A stretch of 58,108 bases of DNA. It comes from Streptomyces hygroscopicus subsp. hygroscopicus (lineage in GTDB: Bacteria > Actinomycetota > Actinomycetes > Streptomycetales > Streptomycetaceae). The position numbers and the translations under genes were made by a program. The DNA lies in the NCBI RefSeq assembly GCF_001553455.1, contig NZ_BBOX01000156.1, forward strand, positions 1 to 58,108, given 5' to 3'. This document shows, one piece after another, positions 11,795 through 20,154 of this stretch. Position 1 is the first letter of the stretch. Every line of letters begins with the position of its first letter. The notes below the pieces were generated by a model. The model saw nothing but the letters and a program-made list of their open reading frames with translations, searched no databases and was not told the origin of the DNA.

Positions 11795-13012
11795 GTGACG
11801 CACACCGGCACGCTGTCCCGCTATTGGATGTTCAGCGACGAGTACACACAGGACCCCTATCCCTTCCTCGCCCAGCTGCGCGAGGAACAGCCGGTGTGCC
11901 GGGTGGAGACCCCGGACGGGGTGCGGGCCTGGGTGGTGAGCCGCTACGACGACGTCCGCGACGCGCTCTCCGACCCCCGGCTCGGCCGGGACATCGGCAA
12001 GCTCTACGCGGCGCTGGGCAGGCAGCTCGGCCAGGACATCAAGCCCGCCGACGAGATCAGCAACCATCTGGCCAACTCCGATCCGCCGCGCCACACCCCG
12101 CTGCGCAAGGCGCTCACCTTCGCCTTCACCCCCAAGCGGGTCAGGGGGCTGCGCGACGGCTGGGGGAAGGTGGTCGACGATCTGCTCGACGAGATGGTGC
12201 GGACCGGCAACCGGGACCTGGTCTCCGGGCTCAACGAACCGCTGCCGATCATCACCATCGCGCAGCTGATGGGCGTGCCCGACACCGACTGGCCGCGATT
12301 CCTGGTGTGGACCAACACGCTGCGCCGGGTGGACGCCAGCGATCCGACGGGCCTCATCGCCGAGCACACCCGGCAGCTGTCGGACTACCTCAAGGCGCTG
12401 ATCGCCACCAAGCAGCGGGACCCCCAGGACGATCTGATCTCCGCGCTGGTCCATGCCGACGAGGACAAGCGGCTGACCGCCGCGGAGGCGCTGTCCACCG
12501 CGTTCGCCCTGATGACCGGCGGCAACGACACCACGACCAGCCTGCTCAACGGCTCCTTCGCGGCGCTGCTCACCCACACCGGGGAGGCCGACAAGATCCG
12601 GGCCGACTGGAGCCTGCTGCCGAACGCGGTCGAGGAGCTGCTGCGGTACACCAGCCCGCTGATCAACTCGTTGCAGCGGGTCACGCTGGAACCGGTCGAG
12701 CTGTGCGGGGTGAAGATCCCCAAGGACGAGATCATCATCATTTCGCTGGCCGGGGCCAACCACGATCCGCACGCCTTCCCCGACCGTCCGGCGGAACTGG
12801 ACATCACCCGTCCCCGGCCCGCGCATATGAGCTTCGGCCACGGAATCCACTACTGCCTGGGCTCCCATATGTCCAAGGCGCTGACCGAACTGGCGATTCG
12901 GCGGGTCTTTGAACGCTTTCCCGATATCCGGCTGGCCGTGCACCCGTCGGAGGTGCGTTATCGGCCCGGACTGATGGTCCGTCCGATGATCGACCTGCCG
13001 GTGCGTTTCTGA
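11795..13012 (+). CDS. Cytochrome P450
   Basis: 405-residue soluble bacterial P450, the usual family length. The I-helix oxygen-binding motif is GGNDTTTS, the K-helix ExxR is in EELLRY, and the haem-Cys loop is FGHGIHYCLGSHMSK. The GTG start follows CAGGGAG at good spacing. It is transcribed divergently from the NRPS and followed by a flavin monooxygenase, so it probably tailors the peptide (hydroxylation of an amino-acid residue, or a cross-link). Substrate and timing cannot be read from sequence. The final bases of the gene run directly into the downstream minisatellite. Confidence 0.95.
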   Translation: MTHTGTLSRYWMFSDEYTQDPYPFLAQLREEQPVCRVETPDGVRAWVVSRYDDVRDALSDPRLGRDIGKLYAALGRQLGQDIKPADEISNHLANSDPPRHTPLRKALTFAFTPKRVRGLRDGWGKVVDDLLDEMVRTGNRDLVSGLNEPLPIITIAQLMGVPDTDWPRFLVWTNTLRRVDASDPTGLIAEHTRQLSDYLKALIATKQRDPQDDLISALVHADEDKRLTAAEALSTAFALMTGGNDTTTSLLNGSFAALLTHTGEADKIRADWSLLPNAVEELLRYTSPLINSLQRVTLEPVELCGVKIPKDEIIIISLAGANHDPHAFPDRPAELDITRPRPAHMSFGHGIHYCLGSHMSKALTELAIRRVFERFPDIRLAVHPSEVRYRPGLMVRPMIDLPVRF

Positions 13013-13233
13013 ACCGCGCACAGCGCGGACGTTTCCGAACCGCACAGCGCAGACGATTCCGAACCGCACAGGGCAGACGATTCCGAACCGCGCACAGGGC
13101 AGACGTTTCCGAACCGCACAGCGCAGACGATTCCGAACCGCGCAGCGCAGACGATTCCGAACCGCGCACAGCGCAGACGTTTCCGAACCGCGCACAGGGC
13201 AGACGTTTCCGAACCGCGCACAGCGCGGACACC
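13011..13233 (+). repeat. Nine-unit minisatellite between P450 and luciferase-like monooxygenase genes
   Basis: Nine head-to-tail units start at the P450 stop codon, with lengths 26, 24, 24, 26, 24, 24, 26, 26 and 23 bp. All begin GAACCGC and centre on CAG(C/G)GC(A/G)GACG. Two unit classes covary: every 26-bp unit ends GTTTCC and every 24-bp unit ends GATTCC. The last bases of the P450 gene (CGTTTCTGAACCGCG) look like the seed unit. There are no unique spacers, so it is not CRISPR. Confidence 0.9.
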
Positions 13234-13291
13234 GCCCGGGACCCGCCGTCAGCGCGCCCCGGGCTGTTTTCTTTCGCTTTCCGGAGGACCC

Positions 13292-14365
13292 ATGGATTTC
13301 AGTCTGTTCTACTTCGCCAACAACGACACCGAGGAGTGCGACCGCTACCGGCTGCTGCTGGACGGCGCCCGGTTCGCCGACGAGAACGGTTTCGCCGCGG
13401 TGTGGACCCCCGAGCGCCACTTCCATCCGTTCGGCGGGCTCTACCCCAACCCCGCGGTGACGGGCGCCGCGGTGGCGGCGGTCACCCAGCGGGTCGCGGT
13501 GCGCGCCGGAAGCGTCGTGGCGCCGCTGCACCACCCGATGCGGATCGCGGAGGAGTGGTCGGTCGTCGACAACCTGTCGGGCGGCCGGGCCGGGGTGGCG
13601 TTCGCCTCCGGCTGGCACGCCGCGGACTTCGCGCTCCGCCCGGAGAACTACGAGAACCGCAAGGCCGAGCTGATGGCGACGGTCGAGACGGTCCGCCGGC
13701 TGTGGCGGCGGGAGAGCGTGTCGCTGACCGACGGGGCGGGCGAGACGGTGGAGCTGACCATGTTCCCGCCGCCCGTCCAGCCCGCGCTGCCGATGTGGCT
13801 GACCAGCGGCGGCACCCCGGCGACGTTCACCCTCGCCGGTGAACACGGGCTGGGGATGCTCACCCATCTGCTCGGCCAGGAGGTCGAGGTCCTCGCGCGG
13901 CGCATCGACGACTACCGCCGGGCGTACCGCGAGCACCAGCCCGCCTCGGCCGGGCGGGGGCATGTGGCCGTGATGGTGCACACCTTCGTCGGCACCGACC
14001 GCGACGCCGTGCGGGAGACCGTGCGCGAGCCGTTCTCCCGCTATCTCGCCAGCTCCTTCGACCTGCTGATCAAGGCCGCGGAGGCAGCCGGCGCCCAGGG
14101 CGCGGACATGTCCCGGGAGCTGAAGAGCATGGGCGAGGAGGACCGCCGCTTCCTCGTCGCCCAGGCGTTCGACCGGTACTTCGAGACCAGCGGGATGTTC
14201 GGCACCGTCGAGGACTGCGTGGCGATGCTCAAGCAGCTGAAGGACGCGGGGGTGGACGAGGTCGCCTGTCTGGTGGACTTCGGCGTGCCGACCGACGCGG
14301 TGACCGGCGCCTTCGAACACCTGGCCCGCCTCCACGACACCTGGCGGGCACACCTGGGGCACTGA
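13292..14365 (+). CDS. Luciferase-like flavin monooxygenase of the natural-product (MupA/Atu3666) type
   Basis: 357 residues with a bacterial-luciferase TIM-barrel. The N-terminus (MDFSLFYFANN), the segment AAVWTPERHFHPFGGLYPNP and the segment GRAGVAFASGWHAADFALRP are typical of the subgroup found with NRPS and PKS assembly lines. Members use reduced flavin and oxygen, usually on carrier-bound intermediates. Strong ribosome site (GGAGGACCC) before the ATG. It lies co-directionally after the P450, so the two probably act on the same peptide. Hydroxylation or N-oxidation are possible; the substrate is not evident. Confidence 0.88.
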   Translation: MDFSLFYFANNDTEECDRYRLLLDGARFADENGFAAVWTPERHFHPFGGLYPNPAVTGAAVAAVTQRVAVRAGSVVAPLHHPMRIAEEWSVVDNLSGGRAGVAFASGWHAADFALRPENYENRKAELMATVETVRRLWRRESVSLTDGAGETVELTMFPPPVQPALPMWLTSGGTPATFTLAGEHGLGMLTHLLGQEVEVLARRIDDYRRAYREHQPASAGRGHVAVMVHTFVGTDRDAVRETVREPFSRYLASSFDLLIKAAEAAGAQGADMSRELKSMGEEDRRFLVAQAFDRYFETSGMFGTVEDCVAMLKQLKDAGVDEVACLVDFGVPTDAVTGAFEHLARLHDTWRAHLGH

Positions 14366-14683
14366 CCCCTGGGGGGCCGCCCCGGAGGGGGCCGCATACC
14401 GGGGGTGTGACCCAGATACGCGTCAAGGGCAATGAGATGATCTCGAGCCCTGAACGGTAACCGGGGTGCCCCCCGGGTTACCCGGTCTTCTCGGCGGTGA
14501 GGACGCGGGCCGGGCGCGAGCTGGGAGTTCCCCGGCCTTCAGGGGGCGAAGTCTGCGTGCGCGGCCTCGACGATGCTGCACACCGTGCTGCGGCGGAGAG
14601 GCGTCGGCGGCGGGGGGCCGGGCCGCCACGGTCGGCCCGGGCCGCGGTCGGACGGGGTCGGCACCCACAGCGTCACGGGCGCC
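14366..14683. other. Convergent intergenic spacer; no gene seen
   Basis: About 318 bp between the plus-strand monooxygenase gene and the minus-strand XRE regulator. Apart from the hairpin at 14456-14482 I see nothing. It forms the left border between the NRPS tailoring genes and the lasso cluster. Confidence 0.5.
14456..14482. terminator. Hairpin, possible bidirectional terminator
   Basis: GGTAACCGGGG pairs with CCCCGGGTTACC (one bulged G) around a short loop, in the convergent spacer. No T-run follows, which is common in Streptomyces. Confidence 0.5.
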
Positions 14684-15958
14684 TCACGCGCGAGCGGCGA
14701 TGCGCTCGCCGAGCTCGGCGGCGGCCGGGCTGTCGGGGATCGAGGGCAGGCGGGCGGCGATGTTGGTCAGGCCGTCGTTGATCCGTACGGACTGCACGCC
14801 GTCGGCGCAGTCGAGGAACGCGCTCCAGGTGGCCAGCGCGGTCTCGGTGTTGCCGCGCTTGAGCTGGACGTGGCCGAGGTCGGCCAGCACGATCGCCCGC
14901 GTCCTCTTCCGGTCGAGCCCGTGGATGTCGAGAGCGAGGTGAAGGTGTTCCTCGGCGGCGGCGAGGTCGCCGAGCTTGGCGTGGATCATGCCGGACTCAT
15001 GCGCCCACCGGCCATGGCTGTAGTGGCTCGCCCAGGACTGCCCCGGCAGGGCCGGCGCGTGCTCGATCGCGGCCTGGGCGGAGGTGAGGAGCTTTGCGGC
15101 GGTGGTGTGGTCGCCATCGGCGGCTGCCGCCCGGGCGTAGGTGTTGCGGTAGTACGCGAGCACCTTGGGGTTGGTCAGCTTCCTACCGCGCTGCTCGCAC
15201 GCCTCGGCGAGCCGTACGGCGGTGGGGATGTGTCCGAGGTCGATGGCCTGGTCCGCCAGGCCGCGCAGGGCGGTGGCGGCGAGTTCGTTCTCGCCGGCCT
15301 CGGCGGCGAGCCGGTAGCTGTGCAGGTGGTACTTCTGGCTCAGGCCCTGGTTGCCCTCGTCGCGGGCCATCCAGCCGATCAGGTGCACCAGCTCGCTGGT
15401 CGCTGCGAACAGCTCCCGGCCGACTCGCTCGGTGTAGTGGCCATCCAGCCACCGGTTCACGTCCACGGTCAGGTACCGCACGGCAAGGTGGCGGGCGTGG
15501 CCGCCGCCGAGCTCGGAGGCGGCGTCTCCGAGGGTGGCGGTCATCGTGCGGACCGCGGCGACCTCCCCCATACCAACGTTGATGGGGCCGGGCCGGTTCG
15601 CGCGGCGGGTGACCGCTTCGGCGTCGGGGAGGTCGAGCGCGTCCAGGCCGACAGCGGCGGATGCCGCGAGGAACTGCCGTCGGTCCACGTCGGTGCCTCC
15701 CAGGAGCATGACCGAGGTCACGGTATCGGCGAACTGGCCCCCATTGTCCTCGGACAGATCGATGTTGAGGACCTGTTCGATGAACGGCAGCCACACCCGG
15801 GGGACCCGTAAGCCTTTCTCCCACCGGTAGACCTGCTGCCGGTCGAGGAACCCCGCCTTCCCCCAGCGGGCCACCGACAGCTCGTTCGCGAGCTTCTCCT
15901 GGCTGCACCTGGGCCGCCGTGCTCCGCGTGCGGCGCGGATGCGTTCCCCGATGGTCAT
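14684..15958 (-). CDS. XRE-family regulator with C-terminal TPR-like repeats
   Basis: 424 residues. The N-terminal 70 form a Cro/C1-type helix-turn-helix (GERIRAARGAR, then DRQQVYRWEKGLRVPR). From about residue 130 to the end there is an Ala/Leu-rich helical solenoid with TPR-like pairs (ALRGLADQAIDLGHIPTAV, DLAAAEEHLHLALDIHG). This architecture is common in Streptomyces regulators next to small peptide clusters. It is transcribed divergently from the lasso precursor with 151 bp between them, so the lasso operon is its likely target. Whether it activates or represses cannot be told. Confidence 0.85.
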   Translation of the reverse strand: MTIGERIRAARGARRPRCSQEKLANELSVARWGKAGFLDRQQVYRWEKGLRVPRVWLPFIEQVLNIDLSEDNGGQFADTVTSVMLLGGTDVDRRQFLAASAAVGLDALDLPDAEAVTRRANRPGPINVGMGEVAAVRTMTATLGDAASELGGGHARHLAVRYLTVDVNRWLDGHYTERVGRELFAATSELVHLIGWMARDEGNQGLSQKYHLHSYRLAAEAGENELAATALRGLADQAIDLGHIPTAVRLAEACEQRGRKLTNPKVLAYYRNTYARAAAADGDHTTAAKLLTSAQAAIEHAPALPGQSWASHYSHGRWAHESGMIHAKLGDLAAAEEHLHLALDIHGLDRKRTRAIVLADLGHVQLKRGNTETALATWSAFLDCADGVQSVRINDGLTNIAARLPSIPDSPAAAELGERIAARA

Positions 15959-15981
15959 GTCGGGCCCGATCGTCCGTCGTA

Positions 15982-16019
15982 CTGGTTCACAACTGGCCTA
16001 CAGCTGGCAGACATTCTGG
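15982..16019. promoter_or_regulatory. Phased CTGG direct repeats between XRE regulator and lasso precursor
   Basis: CTGG occurs at 15982, 15993, 16004 and 16016, spaced 11, 11 and 12 bp, about one helical turn. This lies within the divergent promoter region and is a candidate operator for the XRE protein. Inference only. Confidence 0.4.
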
Positions 16020-16109
16020 CAGCTCCCCACCGGCCGTGTCTGCGCGTTGACTGATGGTCACCAGTCCGGCGACACAGACAGCCGGGCAACGAGCGGAAGG
16101 AAGTCCGCC

Positions 16110-16235
16110 ATGGGCGAGAACACCACCCCGGTCTACCAGGCCCCCGTCGTCCTCGACGCCGGCGCCGTCGTCGTGGTGACGCTGGGCACCAACAACTTCG
16201 ACACCGCCGACGACACCGAGTACAAGAACGCCTGA
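16110..16235 (+). CDS. Lasso peptide precursor (A protein)
   Basis: 41 residues. The leader carries the RRE-recognition pattern VYQAPVVLDAG (Tyr9, Pro12, Gly18) and a Thr at the penultimate leader position (Thr24). Cleavage after Leu25 would give the 16-residue core GTNNFDTADDTEYKNA. Gly1 can form an isopeptide bond with Asp9, giving a nine-residue ring and a seven-residue tail. Asp6-Thr7 inside the ring matches the Asp-Thr site modified in aspartimide lasso peptides, and a matching methyltransferase lies four genes downstream. Ribosome site GGAAGGAAG precedes the ATG. The core assignment is inferred from family rules. Confidence 0.9.
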   Translation: MGENTTPVYQAPVVLDAGAVVVVTLGTNNFDTADDTEYKNA

Positions 16236-16398
16236 CCCGCGAACGGCCGGGGCCCGGTGGGGAATCGAGTGCCACGCCCCGGCTCCGGCGAAGGAGGCGT
16301 TGGGCCTGCCACACCCCGTGCTCATGCTCGGGACGGGCGGGCCCGGCGCCTCCGTCCCTTTTTCGACCAGCACGGTTGCGGACGGAAGCGAGGCAGCG

Positions 16399-18237
16399 AT
16401 GAGGTGGAGCGCGGGGTGGTACGGGACCGCCGGGAGCGACCGGCGGCCCGCAGGAGGCCGGGCGGTGCCCGGCCTGGACAGCACGTGGACGTGCCGGTGG
16501 CCCGCCGCCCGGATCAGTGCGGTGGGCGACGAGCGGGCGGCGCTGGCGGTGATCGGCGAGTGCGGCGCCGATGAGGCCCAGCTCCGGGATGCTCTGCCGG
16601 TCGTACGGGCGAAGGGCTGGCGGGCGCTGACGCGCTGGCCCGGCTCGTACCTCGCCGTGGCCCGCAGTGGCGAGACGCTGGCGGTGATCGGGGACCTGGC
16701 CGGGCAGTACTCGGTGTACTACCGCACCGACGCGGCTGGCACGTGGTGGTCGACCGCAGCGTCCGCGCTCGCCGGGCTGGACGGGGCCCCGATCGACGTG
16801 ACCGCGTTCGCCGCCCATCTCGCCTTCGGGCAGCCCGACGTGCTCGCCGGCCGGAGTCTCTTCCGCGACGTTAAGCGGGTACCCGGCGGGCATCTGCTGC
16901 TGCTCGGCCCCGACGGAGCAGCGGTGGAGCGGTACGAGCCGGTCTCCTACCCGCGGGTGGACCTGCGCGAGCAGGCGTCGGTGGCGCGGGCCGCGCTCGC
17001 CGAGGCGGTCGCCGTACGGATCGACGGCCGGCCGGTGAGCGCGGACCTGGCGGGGCTGGACTCCACCACGCTCGCGTGCCTGGCCGCCCAGCGAGGGCCG
17101 GTGGCCGCGGTGACGTTCGCTGACGAACGCCTGCGTGACGACGACCTCGCGTTCGCGGTTCGCACTGCGGCCACCGTGCCGGGGCTCACCCACCATACGG
17201 TCCCCGGCGCGGCGGGAACGGTGTACTACGCCGGGCTTGACGACCTGTTCGCCCTGCCGGTGACCGACGCCCCGAACGCGTACGTGGTGACCGCGTCCAT
17301 CAAACGGGCCGTCCTGGACACGGTCGCCGAGAACACCCCGGGCCCGGGGGTGCACTTCACCGGCGCGGCCGGGGACGCCGTGCTGTCCGCTCCCTCCTCC
17401 TACCTCGCGGATCTGCTGCGCGAACGGAGGCACCGGCGGGCCTTGCAGCACGCGCTCGCCCACGCCCGGCTGCGGCACACTTCCGCCTTCCACGTGCTCG
17501 CCCGTACCCGCCCGGCCTCCAAGGTCGACCTGGCCGGGGCCTGGTGGCAGATGGCCGCCGAACTGCGCGGGCCCGCGCGGGACTGGATTCCCCAGGCCCA
17601 GCGCCCACTCGCCTGGACGCCCCTGCTGGCCTCGGCGGACTGGATGACCCACGGCGCCCGGCTGATGCTGGCCTCCGCCGTGGACGAGGCCGCGGGCGCG
17701 CTCACCGACGCGCCGACCCGGCTGGCCGAGTGGTCCGACCGGCAGGACCTCGCGCGGGTCGGCGCGAACACCGCTGGGTGGCGGGCGCTCGCGCTCGCCG
17801 GGCACGGCATCGAGCTGGCCGCCCCGTTCCTGGACAACGAAGTCATCCGTGCCTGCTTCGCCGTGCCCGCGGACGAGCGCGGCGCCCCCGGCGCCTACAA
17901 GCCGCTGCTGAACGCGGCGTTCACCGGCAGCCGGGTGCTGCCCGGTTTCGTGCTGGCCCGTACGACGAAGGGCGGGTTCAACGCCCTCGCGTACGCGGGC
18001 TTGCGCGACAACGCCCCCGTCCTCAAAGACCTGCTGGGTCCGTCGTCGCAGGTGGCCGCGCTCGGACTGGTCAGCGAGCAGCCGGTCGCCGACGCGCTGG
18101 CCCGGGCCGCGGCCGGGCAACCGACCGCCCAGGGCGCCTTGCACCTGGTGGTGGCCGCCGAGGTGTGGCTGCGGCAGCACGCCGCCGCCCCGGCGGTGTG
18201 GTGGGAGGAGGTGGGCGGCCGTGTGGCGGCTGTGTGA
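16399..18237 (+). CDS. Lasso cyclase (C protein, asparagine-synthetase-like)
   Basis: 612 residues. An N-terminal glutaminase-like domain (starting MRWSAGWYG) precedes an asparagine-synthetase domain that adenylates the Asp9 side chain and closes the macrolactam. The ATP-loop reads SADLAGLDSTT near residue 213-223; the family usually has SGGxDS, so this copy is one residue shorter. Later motifs are normal (HFTGAAGDAVLSAP; APFLDNEVI). The start at 16399 follows GGAAGCGAGG and fits the family N-terminus; in-frame TTG 16300 and ATG 16324 would add residues unlike the family. It overlaps the RRE gene by 17 bp. Confidence 0.92.
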   Translation: MRWSAGWYGTAGSDRRPAGGRAVPGLDSTWTCRWPAARISAVGDERAALAVIGECGADEAQLRDALPVVRAKGWRALTRWPGSYLAVARSGETLAVIGDLAGQYSVYYRTDAAGTWWSTAASALAGLDGAPIDVTAFAAHLAFGQPDVLAGRSLFRDVKRVPGGHLLLLGPDGAAVERYEPVSYPRVDLREQASVARAALAEAVAVRIDGRPVSADLAGLDSTTLACLAAQRGPVAAVTFADERLRDDDLAFAVRTAATVPGLTHHTVPGAAGTVYYAGLDDLFALPVTDAPNAYVVTASIKRAVLDTVAENTPGPGVHFTGAAGDAVLSAPSSYLADLLRERRHRRALQHALAHARLRHTSAFHVLARTRPASKVDLAGAWWQMAAELRGPARDWIPQAQRPLAWTPLLASADWMTHGARLMLASAVDEAAGALTDAPTRLAEWSDRQDLARVGANTAGWRALALAGHGIELAAPFLDNEVIRACFAVPADERGAPGAYKPLLNAAFTGSRVLPGFVLARTTKGGFNALAYAGLRDNAPVLKDLLGPSSQVAALGLVSEQPVADALARAAAGQPTAQGALHLVVAAEVWLRQHAAAPAVWWEEVGGRVAAV

Positions 18238-18523
18238 GAGTGCCCATACGGTGCTCACCGACGAGGGCGGTGTGATCCTCAGCGAGCGGACCGGACGCTG
18301 GGCCTACCTGACGCCGACCGCGTCGGCCGCGGTGATGCTGTTGCTCGCCTCCACGAGCCAGGAGGAGGCCGCCGACCAGTACGCCGAGCGGTACGGCATC
18401 GGCGTGGGGTCGGCTGCCGCCGACGTCCGCACGGTCGCCGAGGCGCTGGCCGCGCAGGGCCTCGCCCACGACGGCCAGGCGCCGGCCCGGATGCGCCGCC
18501 GCTGGTGGGGATGGCGGTCGTGA
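18221..18523 (+). CDS. Lasso RRE protein (B1, PqqD-like)
   Basis: 100 residues with the PqqD-type RiPP recognition fold: an N-terminal beta pair (HTVLTDEGGVILSERTGRWA) followed by helices (TASAAVMLLLASTSQEEAA). It binds the leader YxxP region and presents the precursor to the B2 protease and cyclase. GTG start inside the cyclase gene indicates translational coupling. The stop overlaps the possible GTG start of B2 at 18520. Confidence 0.92.
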   Translation: MWRLCESAHTVLTDEGGVILSERTGRWAYLTPTASAAVMLLLASTSQEEAADQYAERYGIGVGSAAADVRTVAEALAAQGLAHDGQAPARMRRRWWGWRS

Positions 18524-18942
18524 CCAGCATGGAGGCGTACTGCACCGTCCGGACCGGCACCCTCGGCGAGCGGCTGGCCGCCGCGGCCGGGCTCGCGCTC
18601 GCCCTGGTCCTGCTGCGGCTGCCGTTCCGGCACACGGTCCGCGCCGCCCGTCTCGCCCGCTGTCTGGGCCGGCGCGAGCTGGACGCGGCCCGGGCCGAGG
18701 CCCTCGTCGGCGCCGTCCGGCACACCGCCCGCTGGTGGCCGGGCCGGGCCGCCTGCATGGAGACTTCGCTGGGCGCCGTGCTCGCCGCCGCCCTGCTCGG
18801 CCGCCGTCTCGACTGGTGTCTCGGGGCCCGGTTCGCCCCGCCGCCGGTCGAGTACCACGCCTGGGCCGAACTGCCCGGGCACGGACCCGTCGGCGAGTAC
18901 ACCGCCGCCGGATGGCACCACCACACCGCCCTGACGATCTGA
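18511..18942 (+). CDS. Lasso leader peptidase (B2, transglutaminase-like)
   Basis: About 143 residues, the normal B2 length. The catalytic Cys lies in AACMETSLGAV and the His in YHAWAELPG, as in the transglutaminase-like proteases that remove lasso leaders. An upstream hydrophobic stretch (AAAGLALALVLLRLPF) is typical of actinobacterial B2 proteins. Start choice is uncertain: ATG 18511 or GTG 18520, the latter sharing GTGA with the RRE stop. Confidence 0.9.
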   Translation: MAVVTSMEAYCTVRTGTLGERLAAAAGLALALVLLRLPFRHTVRAARLARCLGRRELDAARAEALVGAVRHTARWWPGRAACMETSLGAVLAAALLGRRLDWCLGARFAPPPVEYHAWAELPGHGPVGEYTAAGWHHHTALTI

Positions 18943-19033
18943 CCCCCGAAGCCGCAGCCGGGCGCGTGTCCCTCACTCGCCCGGAGCAGTTGCCCGTATA
19001 CGAGCGCCCGTAGCCCCTCGAAGGAGTGAACCT

Positions 19034-20044
19034 GTGACCGCCGTCGCCGACGCCGCCGATTCCGTTCCCGAACGCCACTACACCCACCATGACGGCCGCG
19101 GCGCCACCCCGCACCGCTCCAACCCGGTCGTGGTCCACCGCGAGCTCACCACCCTCGACGTACACGGCGGCATGAACGTCGTCGAGTTCGGCACCGGCTC
19201 CGGCTACTCCGGTGCCCTGCTCGCCGAGCTCGTCGGCCCCACCGGCGCGGTGGCCAGCCTCGACATCGACGCCTACCTCGTGCGCTGGGCGAACCTCATC
19301 CACCACGAGCGCGGCCTCTACCACATCCGCTGCCACGTCGCCGACGGCACCGCCGGGTTCGCCGAGCGGGCGCCGTACGACCGGATGGTGGCTTGGTGCA
19401 CCCCGCCGCTGCTGCCGAAGGCGTGGGTGGACCAGGTCGCCGACGGCGGTCTGATCGTCGCCCCGCTGCCGATCGCGGCCGTCCCCAACATGACCGTGGT
19501 CGCGAAGGTCCGCGTGAGCGGCGGCGAGCCGGTCGTGGAGGCGGTGTTCACCGGCGGGTACATCGAGGCGACCGGCTCACCGAAGGACAACCTCGACCTG
19601 CCGGGCCGGTGGGTGGACTGGGATAACCGCACCCCCGCCCCGTCGTGGATCTCCATCGCCTGGCGCGAGCGCGACGACCGCCTCCACACCGGCGCCCGCA
19701 CCGTGCTCGCCCGCCTGCTCAAGGACGCCCACACCGAGCCGTACGACGGCGGCGAACTCGACTGGCCGTCCTGGCGGACCTTCGCCGCCGCCCAGGCCGA
19801 CCCGCAGCTCACCATGGCCGGCCTCACCCCCGACCTGTGGGCCCTCGGCCACTCCACCCAGGCCACGGCCGCCGTCCTCCAACAGGACGGCACGATCCTC
19901 GCCGACCGCCCCGACTCCCCGTCCCTCGCCGTCCTGCGCGACTGGCTGACTGCCTGGGAGGCCGCCGGCCGCCCCGCGCCCGAGACCTACACTCCCGCCC
20001 TCACCCGAGGCGCGGACGGCTGGCACCTGCGCCTGACCCGGTAG
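19034..20044 (+). CDS. Protein-L-isoaspartate O-methyltransferase homologue for lasso peptide modification
   Basis: 336 residues. SAM motif I is VVEFGTGSGYSGALLAEL, and the fold matches PCMT/PIMT enzymes with a C-terminal extension of over 100 residues as in the lasso- and graspetide-associated group. Such enzymes methylate an Asp side chain in the threaded peptide, which then closes to an aspartimide. The Asp6-Thr7 pair of the core is the obvious target. GTG start with AAGGAG eight bases upstream. Last gene of the lasso operon, 91 bp after B2. No dedicated lasso transporter follows. Confidence 0.9.
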   Translation: MTAVADAADSVPERHYTHHDGRGATPHRSNPVVVHRELTTLDVHGGMNVVEFGTGSGYSGALLAELVGPTGAVASLDIDAYLVRWANLIHHERGLYHIRCHVADGTAGFAERAPYDRMVAWCTPPLLPKAWVDQVADGGLIVAPLPIAAVPNMTVVAKVRVSGGEPVVEAVFTGGYIEATGSPKDNLDLPGRWVDWDNRTPAPSWISIAWRERDDRLHTGARTVLARLLKDAHTEPYDGGELDWPSWRTFAAAQADPQLTMAGLTPDLWALGHSTQATAAVLQQDGTILADRPDSPSLAVLRDWLTAWEAAGRPAPETYTPALTRGADGWHLRLTR

Positions 20045-20154
20045 AGCCCGGAAGGCTCTGCGGACTCAGGGGCCTGGGCGGGGAGCGTGACGGCCCCCGC
20101 CCGGGCCCCTGGCAATCTCCGGCCCGCCCCGGGGCCCGGGCGTGCGGTGGAGAC

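Noticed and set aside
208..12912. Very long plus-strand open frames opposite the NRPS
   Set aside because: They are antisense shadows of a GC3-rich gene: Arg/Gly/Pro/Gln-rich, no domain, while the minus strand shows all NRPS motifs.
13011..13233. Possible CRISPR array
   Set aside because: Units abut with no unique spacers, and no cas genes are present.
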